Position numbers and translations under genes: made by a program. A DNA stretch of 35,408 nucleotides from an uncultured Caulobacteraceae bacterium. Its GTDB lineage: Bacteria > Pseudomonadota > Alphaproteobacteria > Caulobacterales > Caulobacteraceae. Of the stretch, positions 17,135-25,259 are shown in pieces. Numbering within the stretch: position 1 is the first letter of the stretch; the number at the start of each line of letters is the position of its first letter. The DNA lies in assembly GCA_937890965.1 (NCBI GenBank), contig CALAEG010000374.1, forward strand, positions 1 to 35,408, read 5' to 3'. The notes under the pieces were generated by a model. It saw only the letters and a list, made by a program, of their open reading frames with translations, was not told the origin of the DNA and did not search any database.

Positions 17135-17677
17135 AGCCTGAACCAGCCGCAAACCGCGCCGGTGGTCGATCAACTCGTCGACCCGGCGAATCTGCACGAA
17201 AGGGGCGACCAGGGCGCGGGTGACGGTCTCGATCGCCTCCAGGCCCGAAGCGTTGGCCGCGTCCTGGCGAAAGGTATCTCCAATCAGGGTCACGGCGATG
17301 TCGTGGTCGTAAGCCGACAGCGCTGTGCCCAGCGAGGTCGAGGACAGTGACAGGCTCAGGATCACCAGCTCCAGCTCAGGCCCCTCCTTGATCGAGCGCC
17401 GGAACACGCGGTTGGAAAAGGCCGAGGCGCCGGTGCGGTAATAGACCGGCTCGCTGGGCAGCGGCTCCAGCCCGGTCAGCGGCTTGGTCGATCGGCCGGC
17501 CGTGTGCGGATAGACGTGACTCATCGTCCAGCCGGAGGTGCGGGCGTAGGTCAGCAGGCGGCGGCATCTGTCGATGCGCGTCTGCGTCTCCGCCGGCGGC
17601 GGTTCGGGCTGCTGGACGAGATCGAGGCAGACCAGATGGCGCGCCGCCTGCGCCTGGCCGGATCGGACATGAAACAT
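17132..17677 (-). CDS. Isochorismatase-fold protein lacking the catalytic Cys
   Basis: 181 residues. The fold of the isochorismatase/nicotinamidase family can be followed: a first strand ending in Asp19 (HLVCLDLVQQP), GWTMSHVYPHT, YYRTGASAFSN, and LVILSLSLSSTSLGTALSA leading to IAVTLIGDTF. In active members the triad is Asp, Lys, Cys. Here Asp19 remains, the Lys position reads Arg81, and the nucleophile region (residues 112-116) is Ser/Thr; the only cysteines are Cys17 and Cys38. So it is probably not a conventional amidase or isochorismatase, and may be a pseudoenzyme or use another chemistry. It follows the GNAT gene by 6 bp and is the last gene of a three-gene unit divergent from a LysR regulator. 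Confidence 0.65.
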   Translation of the reverse strand: MFHVRSGQAQAARHLVCLDLVQQPEPPPAETQTRIDRCRRLLTYARTSGWTMSHVYPHTAGRSTKPLTGLEPLPSEPVYYRTGASAFSNRVFRRSIKEGPELELVILSLSLSSTSLGTALSAYDHDIAVTLIGDTFRQDAANASGLEAIETVTRALVAPFVQIRRVDELIDHRRGLRLVQA

Positions 17678-17683
17678 GATGGG

Positions 17684-18304
17684 TTACGCGCAGGCCTGTT
17701 CAGGGGGGCGGATGGCCGATCGATCGAGCACGCCCGGACGGTCCCACTCGCCTTCCGGCCGCAGCAGGACGAACGGATCGGCGTCGATGGTGACGGCGTC
17801 CTTCGGGGGAGTGAGGGTGAACTCCATCTCGACATAGTCGTAGTCGGAGAAGGAGAAGGTCGGGCGGCCGGGACGCACCCAGCCGCCGAAATGGCGCTTC
17901 CAGAACGGCGTCAACCGCATCTGGGCGTGGCCCATCAGCGTGCGATAGCCCTTGGCCTCGGCCAGGTCGAACGCCGCCCGCGCCAGCAGCATCAGGCCCG
18001 GTCCGCCGCGATATTCCTTGCGGATGGCCAGCCGCTCCAGCTTGGCGAAATCGGCGAACCAGCGCATCCGCACCACCCCGACGGGCTCAGTCCCAGCGCG
18101 CAGCATCAGGTGGGTGGCGCCGGCGAAATCGTTGCCGTCGAACTCTTCGTCATACGGACAGACCTGCTCGCCCATATAGACCAGCGCGCGCACCGCCATG
18201 ACCTGGGCCATGTCGTTCAGCGTGCGGGCGACGCTCACCCGCATTGAAGGCGCGGGCGCCCGCGCCGGCCGCTGGGCCAACAGCGGTTTGACCAGGGCGT
18301 TCAT
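17684..18304 (-). CDS. GNAT-fold acyltransferase
   Basis: 206 residues. After a Pro/Ala-rich start, residues about 22-165 read as a GNAT domain: MAVRALVYMGEQVCPYDEEF, THLMLRAGTEPVGVVRMRWF, then FAKLERLAIRKEYRG and GGPGLMLLARAAFDLAEAKG, which is the acyl-CoA pyrophosphate-binding region with its following helix. The early RALVY/EEFDGNDF pattern resembles GNATs related to autoinducer and N-acyl amino acid synthases, but the match is too weak to name a product. The ATG overlaps the stop of the upstream gene by 4 nt (ATGA) and the next gene starts 6 nt after its stop, so the unit is tightly coupled. Confidence 0.75.
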   Translation of the reverse strand: MNALVKPLLAQRPARAPAPSMRVSVARTLNDMAQVMAVRALVYMGEQVCPYDEEFDGNDFAGATHLMLRAGTEPVGVVRMRWFADFAKLERLAIRKEYRGGPGLMLLARAAFDLAEAKGYRTLMGHAQMRLTPFWKRHFGGWVRPGRPTFSFSDYDYVEMEFTLTPPKDAVTIDADPFVLLRPEGEWDRPGVLDRSAIRPPEQACA

Positions 18305-18891
18305 GCGGCGACGGCCGGCAGGCGCTGATTGAGCGGTTCGATCCAGAGCAGGTCCGAAGTCGAACCGGGCACTGGCTTGAATCCTATCCGCTCGACGACC
18401 AGCCGGCGTCCCGCCTCGGTCGCCACCCTGCCGAAGAAGGCAAGATGGGGAATTGAGTCGCGGACCATGATCCCAAGCGCGTCCATCATTCGCTTGGCCG
18501 CCGGATGGTTGGAGGCGGCGATGCCCCAGGCATAGACGCCCGCCGGCTCATGGTCGCGACGCGCGACGTGGCCGACGGCGGGCTCGAGGGCGTCGAAGTC
18601 ATCGGCGCAAACCGCCTTGAGGCCGCGCTCGCTCAGCAGCACGAGGGCGACCACACCCGTCAGCTCGCCGTTTTCCCGATACACGAACAGTCCCGAACCG
18701 GTCCGGACATGAACCCGGCCAAGCGCGTGAGCAGAGGCTATCTTTCCGCCGATCAATCGCTCGGCAAAGGCATGCGCCTCAACGAGTTCACGGGGTTCGG
18801 CCGGCAAGATTTCGAGTCCGGTGAAGGCGGCGCGAATGGACGCCACGGTCGGCGATAGCTTAGTCTCGGATTTGGGGCCGCTGTGTCGCAT
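18301..18891 (-). CDS. Uncharacterised protein, possible divergent GNAT
   Basis: 196 residues, no signal peptide or membrane segment. GSGLFVYRENGELTGVVALVLL looks like the central beta-hairpin of a GNAT, and SNHPAAKRMMDALGI plus a final RRLVVERIGFKPVP resemble the helix and last strand of that fold. The pyrophosphate-binding loop is not recognisable, so acyl-CoA binding is doubtful. I cannot assign a function. It opens the three-gene unit and is divergent from the LysR gene, with 106 bp between the starts, the classic layout for LysR control of a target operon. Confidence 0.7.
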   Translation of the reverse strand: MRHSGPKSETKLSPTVASIRAAFTGLEILPAEPRELVEAHAFAERLIGGKIASAHALGRVHVRTGSGLFVYRENGELTGVVALVLLSERGLKAVCADDFDALEPAVGHVARRDHEPAGVYAWGIAASNHPAAKRMMDALGIMVRDSIPHLAFFGRVATEAGRRLVVERIGFKPVPGSTSDLLWIEPLNQRLPAVAA

Positions 18892-18997
18892 CGATCTCGC
18901 TCTTGCTTGCTAGGATCGATCGTTTCGTAGAACTTGTATTGCGGGGACAGGACCCGCGAAGATTGCTAGAGGGTCTTGCGTTTTTGAGAGGTCGACG

Positions 18998-20026
18998 GTG
19001 ATGGCGCAGGTTGTCAGGCAGAAGGCTGACTGGTCGGACGTCAGGGTGTTCTGGGCCGTGGCGGAGCTCGGCAGCTTCGGCGCCGCGGCGCGCGCCCTGA
19101 AGCTGGGTTTGACCACGGTGACACGGACGGTGGATCGGCTCGAAAGCCGGCTCAACGCCAAACTGCTTACACGCGGCCCGCAGGGGGTGACTCTGACCGA
19201 AGCAGGCGCCATGGCCTATGACCGGGCCTTGTCGATGGAGCGGGTGGCCGAACAGCTCGAGCGCGAGATTCTCGATCGCGAGAAGGCCCCTGAAGGTCAG
19301 GTCAAGCTCACCGCTCCGGACGGAATCGCGGGGCTCTTCCTCGCTCCGCTCATGCCCGAATTCATTCGGGCGAACCCGAAGATCAATCTGGTGGTTGACT
19401 GCAATCTCTGGCCGGACCGCCCCTTGCAAGGCGAGGCGGACGTCGCCCTGACCTTTCAGGAGCCGAGCCATCCTGACATGGTCGCCACGCCGCTGGCGCA
19501 CTTCCACTATGCCCTGCTCGCCGCCCGCGACTATCTCGATCTCTATGGAATGCCGAAGTCCGAGTCGGAGCTGCTAGCCCACCCTTATGTGCATCACGTG
19601 GCGCAATCGCACCACAAGGAGACCTGGAAGCCGGCCTATGGCGCCCTTGTCGAGTTGATCCAGAAGCGGATCGAGACCAATTCCAGCGCCGTCTCCTTCG
19701 CGGCGGTGAAGCAGGGCGCGGGCATCGGCCTCATGCCCACAGCGGCCCTGGCGATCGATCCGTCCCTGGTCATGATCGAGACCCCTGACCATCCTGCGCT
19801 GCGGCTTTGGATGGTGCATCACCGGGAGACAGGGCGCTCCGCGCGCGTGCGCCGGGTGATCGACTGGTTGAAGGACGTCTTCAATCCGAAGGTCATGCCC
19901 TGGTACCGCGCCGAGTTCGTCCACCCGCGCGAATTCGCACCCTATCTGGATATCGACGCCACTCAGCCCGCGCCGATCGCGGCCGTGGCGCCGATCCGTC
20001 GTCGGCGTCCCGTCCCGTCGAGTTGA
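18998..20026 (+). CDS. LysR-family transcriptional regulator
   Basis: 342 residues from GTG (18998), with an ATG directly after it; GAGAGG upstream serves either. Residues about 12-70 form the winged helix-turn-helix: WAVAELGSFGAAARALKLG, LTTVTRTVDRLESRL, LLTRGPQGVTLTEAG. The effector-binding domain follows (VKLTAPDGIAGLFLAPLMPE, VKQGAGIGLMPTAAL). The C-terminus is longer than usual, with an Arg/Pro-rich tail after residue 300. It is divergent from the GNAT-like/GNAT/isochorismatase-fold unit and probably controls it. It converges with ppc, 3 bp between the stops. Confidence 0.9.
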   Translation: MMAQVVRQKADWSDVRVFWAVAELGSFGAAARALKLGLTTVTRTVDRLESRLNAKLLTRGPQGVTLTEAGAMAYDRALSMERVAEQLEREILDREKAPEGQVKLTAPDGIAGLFLAPLMPEFIRANPKINLVVDCNLWPDRPLQGEADVALTFQEPSHPDMVATPLAHFHYALLAARDYLDLYGMPKSESELLAHPYVHHVAQSHHKETWKPAYGALVELIQKRIETNSSAVSFAAVKQGAGIGLMPTAALAIDPSLVMIETPDHPALRLWMVHHRETGRSARVRRVIDWLKDVFNPKVMPWYRAEFVHPREFAPYLDIDATQPAPIAAVAPIRRRRPVPSS

Positions 20027-20029
20027 CCC

Positions 20030-22729
20030 TCAGCCGCTGTTGCGCAGGCCGGCCGAGACCCCGTTGATCGACATGTGGATGCCGCGGCGCAGGTCGTCAT
20101 CGGCCTCGCCGGCCCGGTGGCGGCGTAAGAGTTCGACCTGCAGCACGTTCAGCGGGTCGATGTAAGGCAACCGCAGCCGGATCGACTGGGCCAGCCGCTC
20201 GTCGTGTTGCAGCAGTTCCGACTGACCGGTGATGGCCAGCACCGCGTCGCGGCAGGCGGTCCATTCGGCTTGCAGGCGCGCGAACACCGACTGGGCCAGG
20301 TCGCGGTCCTTGACCAGGCCGGCATAGCGGTGGGCGATGCCCAGGTTCGACTTGGCCAGCACCATCTCCATGTTGGCGACGGTGGCGCGGAAGAAGGGCG
20401 AGGCGGCGTGCAGGCGCTTCAGGCCGTCGAGGCCGCCGTGCCTGGCCAGCTGGCCGCTGGTCGCCGCCGCGCCGAACCCGTACCAGCCGGGCAGCATGAC
20501 GCGCGATTGCGACCAGGAGAACACCCACGGAATGGCGCGCAGGTCGGCGATGCGGCTGGAGGCCGTGCGCGAGGCCGGCCGCGAGCCGATCTTCAGGTCG
20601 GCGATCTCGCTGACCGGGGTCGACTGGCGGAAATAGTCTTCGAAGCCGGGGGTCTCATAGACGAGACCCCGGTATGCCGTCCGCGCGGCCGCGCTCATGA
20701 CCGCCAGCGCCTCGCCGAATTCGCCGTCGGCGGCATCGGGGGCATGGTCCAGCCCGGCCAGCAGGGTGGCCGCGGCGATGGTCTCCAGGCTGATCAGGCC
20801 GCCCAGCGGGTGGCCGTACTTGCTCGCCACCACCTCGCCCTGTTCGGTGATGCGGATACCGCGCGCCACGGCGCCCTTCGGCAGGGCCTGGATCGCCTCG
20901 AAACTCGATCCGCCGCCGCGCCCCACAGCGCCGCCGCGGCCGTGGAAGAAGCGCAAGCTCACGCCGCGCGCATGGCCAAGCGCAATCAGCCGCCCGATGG
21001 CCGAGCGCGTCTCCCAGTTGGAGGTGACGTAGCCGCCGTCCTTGTTGGAGTCGGAATAGCCGATCATCACCTCTTGCAGATTGTCCTGGGCGGCGATGAT
21101 CGCCCGGGCGATCGGCAGGTCGAGATAGGCCGCCATGGTCGCGTCGCTGGCGTGCAGGTCCTCGATGGTCTCGAACAGCGGCACGATGCGTAAGCCCGAG
21201 GCGGGCGCCTCGCCAGGGGTGAACAGGCCCGCCTCCTTGAGCAGGATGGCCACTTCCAGCATGTCCGACGGGCTGGTCGCCTTGGAGATCACATAGTTGG
21301 CGATCGCGCCCGGCCCGAAGCGCCCGCGCAACCGCGCCGCGGCATCCACCACGCCAAGCTCGCTCGCCGTCTCGGCCGAATAGTCGCGATAGGGCGAGCG
21401 CAGCAGGCGTGGGCTGGCCAGTTCGACGCAAAGCAGCTCGATCCGTTTGGCCTCGCCAAGGCGCGCATAGTCCTGGGCGACGTCCGACTTGGCCAGCAGC
21501 TCTGTGACCACCCGCTCGTGGACGTCGGAATTTTGCCTGAGGTCGACAACGGCCAGGTGAAAGCCGAAGGCCTCGATCGCCTCGCGCACGTCGAGCAACC
21601 GCCCGTCGGCGATGTCGGCGGCGCCGTTGGCCTTCAGCGACTCGGCCACGACCTCGAGGTCGGCAGCCAGCGCGCGGGGGGTCTCGTAGGCGTCCAGGAC
21701 CACGCTTGGCGGTCGCACCGGCCCGCGTCCAAGGATGGCGCTACGCGTCGCCGCCAGCCGGGCGTAGCAGCCGACCAGGGCGCGGCGGTAGGGCTCGTCC
21801 CCGCGTTGCGGATTGTCGTCGCCGCTGGCGGTGGCCAGCGCGGCCAGGTTGTCGCTGACGCCGGTGAATTCGTCGGCCAGCGAAAGCTCGCCGCCGAGGG
21901 CGTGCACCTGCTGCAGATACCAGTCGATCGCCGCCTCGCCCTGGCGGGTGAGCGCATAGTCCAGGGTCTGGGCGCCGACGAATGGATTGCCGTCGCGGTC
22001 GCCGCCGACCCAGGACCCCACCTGCATGCAGGCGCCCGACTCCACGCCGGTCAGCCTGGCCAGCCGGCGTTTCAGGGCTGGGACCTCGGGCAGGAAGGTG
22101 CCGGCGAAGATCGAGACCGCGTTGTCGATCTCGTCGCTGACGTTGATCCTGATCGAGCGCAGCATGCGGGTCTGCCACAGGGTGCGGATCTCGCGTTTGA
22201 TGGCCGCCTCGACCTCGGCGCTTGGTTCGCCGCGGTCGGCGGCCTCCAGCAGGGCGGTGATGGCGGTCTCGCGGTCGAGAATGCTGGTCCGGCGCACCTC
22301 GGTGGGGTGGGCGGTGATCACCGGCGCCAACACCGCGTCCTTCAGGAAGGCCCTGGCGGCGTCCGAGGTCAGATCGAGGCTCTCCCGCACCCGTTCCAGC
22401 GGGCTGGGCTCGGCCAGGGCGCGGCGGCGGACCAGATGGTCGTCGCCGATATTGACCAGTTGGGAGAAGAGGGCGAAGCCGCGGATCAGAAAGAGGGTGT
22501 CGGCCAGCGAAAGCCCCATCAGCTGGTCGCGCAGGCCGGCGTCGGATTCCCCGCTGCGGTGCTCTTCGACGGAGCGGGCGCGGATCTCCTCGATACGGTC
22601 GAAAACCACCTGGCCATGCTGCTCGCGGATCACGTCGCCGAGCAGGCGTCCGAGCAGGCGAACCAGCGTCCGGCTGGCGCGATCGCCGACCGGCGAAGAC
22701 CGTTCTGAAGCGTGGGCTGTCTTGTCCAT
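20030..22729 (-). CDS. ppc: Phosphoenolpyruvate carboxylase
   Basis: 899 residues, full length. Catalytic motifs are intact: VITAHPTEVRRTS with His141 (His138 in Escherichia coli), GSWVGGDRDGNPFV, IGYSDSNKDGGYVTSNW and the mobile loop FFHGRGGAVGRGGG. The C-terminus SINGVSAGLRNSG is close to the family ending, NTG being commoner than NSG. The enzyme carboxylates phosphoenolpyruvate to oxaloacetate, refilling the citric acid cycle. Such refilling is useful when sugars enter as pyruvate and lactate, as the left part of the window suggests, but ppc is a housekeeping gene and the link is not specific. Two 12-bp palindromes lie upstream at 22774-22785 and 22789-22800. Confidence 0.97.
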   Translation of the reverse strand: MDKTAHASERSSPVGDRASRTLVRLLGRLLGDVIREQHGQVVFDRIEEIRARSVEEHRSGESDAGLRDQLMGLSLADTLFLIRGFALFSQLVNIGDDHLVRRRALAEPSPLERVRESLDLTSDAARAFLKDAVLAPVITAHPTEVRRTSILDRETAITALLEAADRGEPSAEVEAAIKREIRTLWQTRMLRSIRINVSDEIDNAVSIFAGTFLPEVPALKRRLARLTGVESGACMQVGSWVGGDRDGNPFVGAQTLDYALTRQGEAAIDWYLQQVHALGGELSLADEFTGVSDNLAALATASGDDNPQRGDEPYRRALVGCYARLAATRSAILGRGPVRPPSVVLDAYETPRALAADLEVVAESLKANGAADIADGRLLDVREAIEAFGFHLAVVDLRQNSDVHERVVTELLAKSDVAQDYARLGEAKRIELLCVELASPRLLRSPYRDYSAETASELGVVDAAARLRGRFGPGAIANYVISKATSPSDMLEVAILLKEAGLFTPGEAPASGLRIVPLFETIEDLHASDATMAAYLDLPIARAIIAAQDNLQEVMIGYSDSNKDGGYVTSNWETRSAIGRLIALGHARGVSLRFFHGRGGAVGRGGGSSFEAIQALPKGAVARGIRITEQGEVVASKYGHPLGGLISLETIAAATLLAGLDHAPDAADGEFGEALAVMSAAARTAYRGLVYETPGFEDYFRQSTPVSEIADLKIGSRPASRTASSRIADLRAIPWVFSWSQSRVMLPGWYGFGAAATSGQLARHGGLDGLKRLHAASPFFRATVANMEMVLAKSNLGIAHRYAGLVKDRDLAQSVFARLQAEWTACRDAVLAITGQSELLQHDERLAQSIRLRLPYIDPLNVLQVELLRRHRAGEADDDLRRGIHMSINGVSAGLRNSG

Positions 22730-22830
22730 CGGTCGGCTCGTGACGCGGGCGCGGGGCCACGGACAGGACTAGCGCGCCGGCCGGCGTCTCGCACGTGCGA
22801 AATGACCGCTCGGCGCGGGCTCGATGCCCG

Positions 22831-23400
22831 TCAGTAGAAGTTGAGCACCACGCTCAGCCGTTCGCCGGCATAGAGCGGCCGGATGCAATGCACCCGGTCG
22901 CCGGCGAAGGTGACCAGGGTGTTGGTTGTCGGCTGGACGACGATGGGGTCCGAGAAGTCCGACCCGCTCTTGGCCACCAGCAGGTCGCCGCCCTCGATGG
23001 CCTGGGTTCTGGCGTAGAAGACATTGGTGCAGATCGGCGGGTTCGGCTGGCTGGCGGAGGAATCCACATGCGGGTCCTGGTAGGCCGGCGTCTCCGCATC
23101 GCCGACCATCCTGACCGGGAAGAGCTGGATCTGCGGCGCGGCGGGGAGCCGGAAGCCGCAGGTCCTGGCCCAGAGTAGCGCGCCCGGCGCGATCGCGTGG
23201 CCGATCTCGTCGATCTGCGCCTGAACGGCGATGTCGGCGGCACGGATCTGGGTGGTCTTGCCTCGGCCAAGCAGCCCTAGCGCCTCGGACGACTCCCAGC
23301 GCGGGGACAGCCGGTCCAGGCCGCCGAGCAGCTTCAGCAGCGCCGACAGCGAGAGGAAATCCCGACGGATGTGGACGCCGTTGGCGAGCGGTTCGGCCAT
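22831..23400 (-). CDS. 2-oxoglutarate/Fe(II)-dependent oxygenase, small PKHD-like
   Basis: 189 residues from the ATG at 23398-23400. The frame stays open to 23487, but that part lies inside a palindromic repeat, so the shorter form is chosen. The iron triad is His111 and Asp113 (DPHVDSS) with His171 (FAGDRVHCIRPL). Arg181 in GERLSVVLNFY would bind the 2-oxoglutarate carboxylate. This is the double-stranded beta-helix of prolyl-4-hydroxylase-type oxygenases. The substrate is unknown. It stands alone, upstream of ppc's start region and preceded by a repeat. Confidence 0.82.
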   Translation of the reverse strand: MAEPLANGVHIRRDFLSLSALLKLLGGLDRLSPRWESSEALGLLGRGKTTQIRAADIAVQAQIDEIGHAIAPGALLWARTCGFRLPAAPQIQLFPVRMVGDAETPAYQDPHVDSSASQPNPPICTNVFYARTQAIEGGDLLVAKSGSDFSDPIVVQPTTNTLVTFAGDRVHCIRPLYAGERLSVVLNFY

Positions 23401-23450
23401 GGGTCGTGCTGAAGCGGAAAGCGCAGTCCCGGTCAAGCCGGCGTCGCCTA

Positions 23451-23563
23451 GATCACGATGATTTTGGATTGAAGAATCCAAAATCATAAACGTGATCGAT
23501 CCCTAAGGATTAGAGCGGGTTGCGGGCGGAAAACCGCTTCGCGCTTTTCCTCAACCCGCTCTA
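23451..23563. repeat. Composite palindromic intergenic repeat
   Basis: Two hairpins in a row. The first (23451-23497) has arms GATCACG + ATGATTTTGGATT and AATCCAAAATCAT + CGTGATC, with a GAAG loop and a 3-nt bulge. The second (23511-23563) has outer arms TAGAGCGGGTTG and CAACCCGCTCTA and inner arms GGAAAA and TTTTCC. The second resembles a widespread alphaproteobacterial repeat whose ends read TAGAGC and GCTCTA. Its end supplies the TAG stop of the NRAMP-related gene, so the repeat abuts or overlaps that gene. It may end transcription in either direction. Confidence 0.8.
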
Positions 23564-24898
23564 GCCACCCCCGGCCATGGCCATGGTGGCGAACATTCCG
23601 ATGGCGGCGGCGGCCATGACGGCGGTCGCCAGCCAGCCCGCGATCCTCAAGCCAGGCGACAGGATGAAGTCGCCCATGATCTTCCTGTGGCTGGTCATGT
23701 GCATCATCATCACCATCACCGGGACAGCGACCACCCCGTTGATCACCGCGCTCCAGAACAGGGCCTTGATCGGGTCGAGGCCGGAGAAGTTGATCAGACC
23801 GCCGACCAGGGTGGCGACCGCGATCACCGCGTAGAAGCGCTTGGCCTTGTTCCACTTGCGGTCAAGGCCGGTTGTCCAGCCGAGCACCTCGCCGACCGCA
23901 TAGGCCCCCGATCCCGCCAGCACGGGCACGGCCAGGAGCCCGGTGCCGACGATGCCGATCGCGAAGATGAAGAAGACCGGCGGGCCGGCGACCGGCTTGA
24001 GCGCCTCGGCCGCCTGGGAGGAGGTCTGGATATTGGTCACACCGTGAGCGTGAAGGGTCGCCGCCGTCGCGATCACGATGAAGAGGGCCACGGCGTTGGA
24101 CAGCGCCATGCCGAGATAGGTGTCGATGCGGATACGCTTGAACGCCGCCTTCGCCTGGTCAGGCGAGCGCCGCAGAGCCTGGGCCTTGGGATCGTCCTCC
24201 ACCTCCTCGGCCTCCTCGCTGGCCTGCCAGAAGAAGAGGTAGGGACTGATGGTGGTGCCCAGCACCGCGACCACGACGGTCAGCGTGCCGACGTCGAACT
24301 TCATGCTGGGCGCCACGAGATTCCACGCCACGTCGCCCCAGGGCACCTTGACGGCGAAGGCCACGGCGACATAGCTCAGCAGCGACAGCGCCAGCCATTT
24401 CAGGATCGAGGCGTAGCGCTTGTAGCTGACGAAGATCTCCAACGCCGTCGACAGCACGGCGAAGACCCCGATCAGCAGCCACAAGGGCCCGCCAATCAAA
24501 AGCTTGAGCGCCGCGGCCATGGCGCCAAGGTCGGCGCCGAGATTGATGGTATTGGCCACCAGCAAAAGGCCGATCAGGGTGAAGACCAGGCTTCGCGGAT
24601 AGGCGCGCTTCAGATTGCCAGCAATGCCGCGACCGGTCACCCGCCCGATCCGCGCGCTGATCTCCTGGATGGCGCACATCAGCGGCCAACTGAACAGCAG
24701 CGTCCATTCCAGGCCGTAGCCGTACTGGGCGCCGGCCTGGGAATAGGTGGCGATCCCGCTCGGATCGTCGTCGGAGGCTCCGGTGATCAGGCCCGGCCCG
24801 AAAACCCGCAGAAAAGCGAGCGGCCCGCTCCCGGCGGGCGGCTCGTCGTCGGAGTCAAACGGCCCTGGCGCGCCGGATTTTGCAGCGGTTTCGCTCAA
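23561..24898 (-). CDS. NRAMP-related divalent metal transporter
   Basis: 445 residues. The start chosen is a TTG at 24896-24898 with GGAAGG 7 nt upstream, better than the longer TTG at 24931. About eleven hydrophobic segments are visible. The first opens with DDDPSGIATYSQAGAQYGY, the counterpart of the DPGN metal site of NRAMP transporters; the sixth reads TTISPYLFFWQASEE, where canonical members have MPH. So the family is clear but both metal-site signatures are changed, as in NRAMP-related proteins that do not prefer iron or manganese. Substrate (Mn, Fe, Mg or Al) cannot be told. It is in the inner membrane. The TAG stop lies within a palindromic repeat. No Fur- or MntR-like site was recognised. 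Confidence 0.85.
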   Translation of the reverse strand: MSETAAKSGAPGPFDSDDEPPAGSGPLAFLRVFGPGLITGASDDDPSGIATYSQAGAQYGYGLEWTLLFSWPLMCAIQEISARIGRVTGRGIAGNLKRAYPRSLVFTLIGLLLVANTINLGADLGAMAAALKLLIGGPLWLLIGVFAVLSTALEIFVSYKRYASILKWLALSLLSYVAVAFAVKVPWGDVAWNLVAPSMKFDVGTLTVVVAVLGTTISPYLFFWQASEEAEEVEDDPKAQALRRSPDQAKAAFKRIRIDTYLGMALSNAVALFIVIATAATLHAHGVTNIQTSSQAAEALKPVAGPPVFFIFAIGIVGTGLLAVPVLAGSGAYAVGEVLGWTTGLDRKWNKAKRFYAVIAVATLVGGLINFSGLDPIKALFWSAVINGVVAVPVMVMMMHMTSHRKIMGDFILSPGLRIAGWLATAVMAAAAIGMFATMAMAGGG

Positions 24899-25259
24899 GT
24901 CGTGACCTTCCGGCGGGCGCGATTGGACCAAAACAACGTGCTTTCGCCCAGTTTGATCCGAATCGCGGCTTGAGCCCCCCGATATTCGGCAAAGCGTGAC
25001 CAGGACAGGGGTTGCGGCCCCAAACGCGCCATTAATGCAACAGTGTCACGGCTTGTGCCGAATGCGTAGCTTATCGGCGTTCACTTAAGGTTGTTCACAT
25101 TGACACTCAACGGCCGGTATCGGAAGCAGCGCCTGGCGTTGGTGGTGATTCCGGCAACGCTTGAAAATCACATAGCGGCGTTGTTCGGACGCCTTTTTGG
25201 GCAGCAAGCCACGGGTCGATCCCGAAGGGGACGGCGTGTCGGCAGGGAGGGTATTTCGT
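24899..25259. promoter_or_regulatory. Intergenic region and leader of first TonB receptor
   Basis: 361 bp between divergent genes. Three blocks are shared with the region before the second receptor: TTATCGGCGTTCACTTA (25071-25087), GGCGTTGTTCGGACG (25177-25191) and GGGCAGCAAGCC (about 25199-25210). Their conserved order and spacing to the start codon (about 190 and 180 bp) suggest a shared promoter and 5' leader. A ribosome site GGGAGG lies 9 nt before the ATG. Nothing else was recognised in this gap. Confidence 0.5.

Noticed and set aside
23401-23487. N-terminal extension of the 2OG-Fe(II) oxygenase
   Set aside because: It would be encoded by the palindromic repeat at 23451-23497; the ATG at 23398-23400 gives a complete domain.
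25100-25105. TTGACA as a -35 box before TonB receptor 1
   Set aside because: No convincing -10 box at 16-18 bp, and the hexamer is not conserved before receptor 2.
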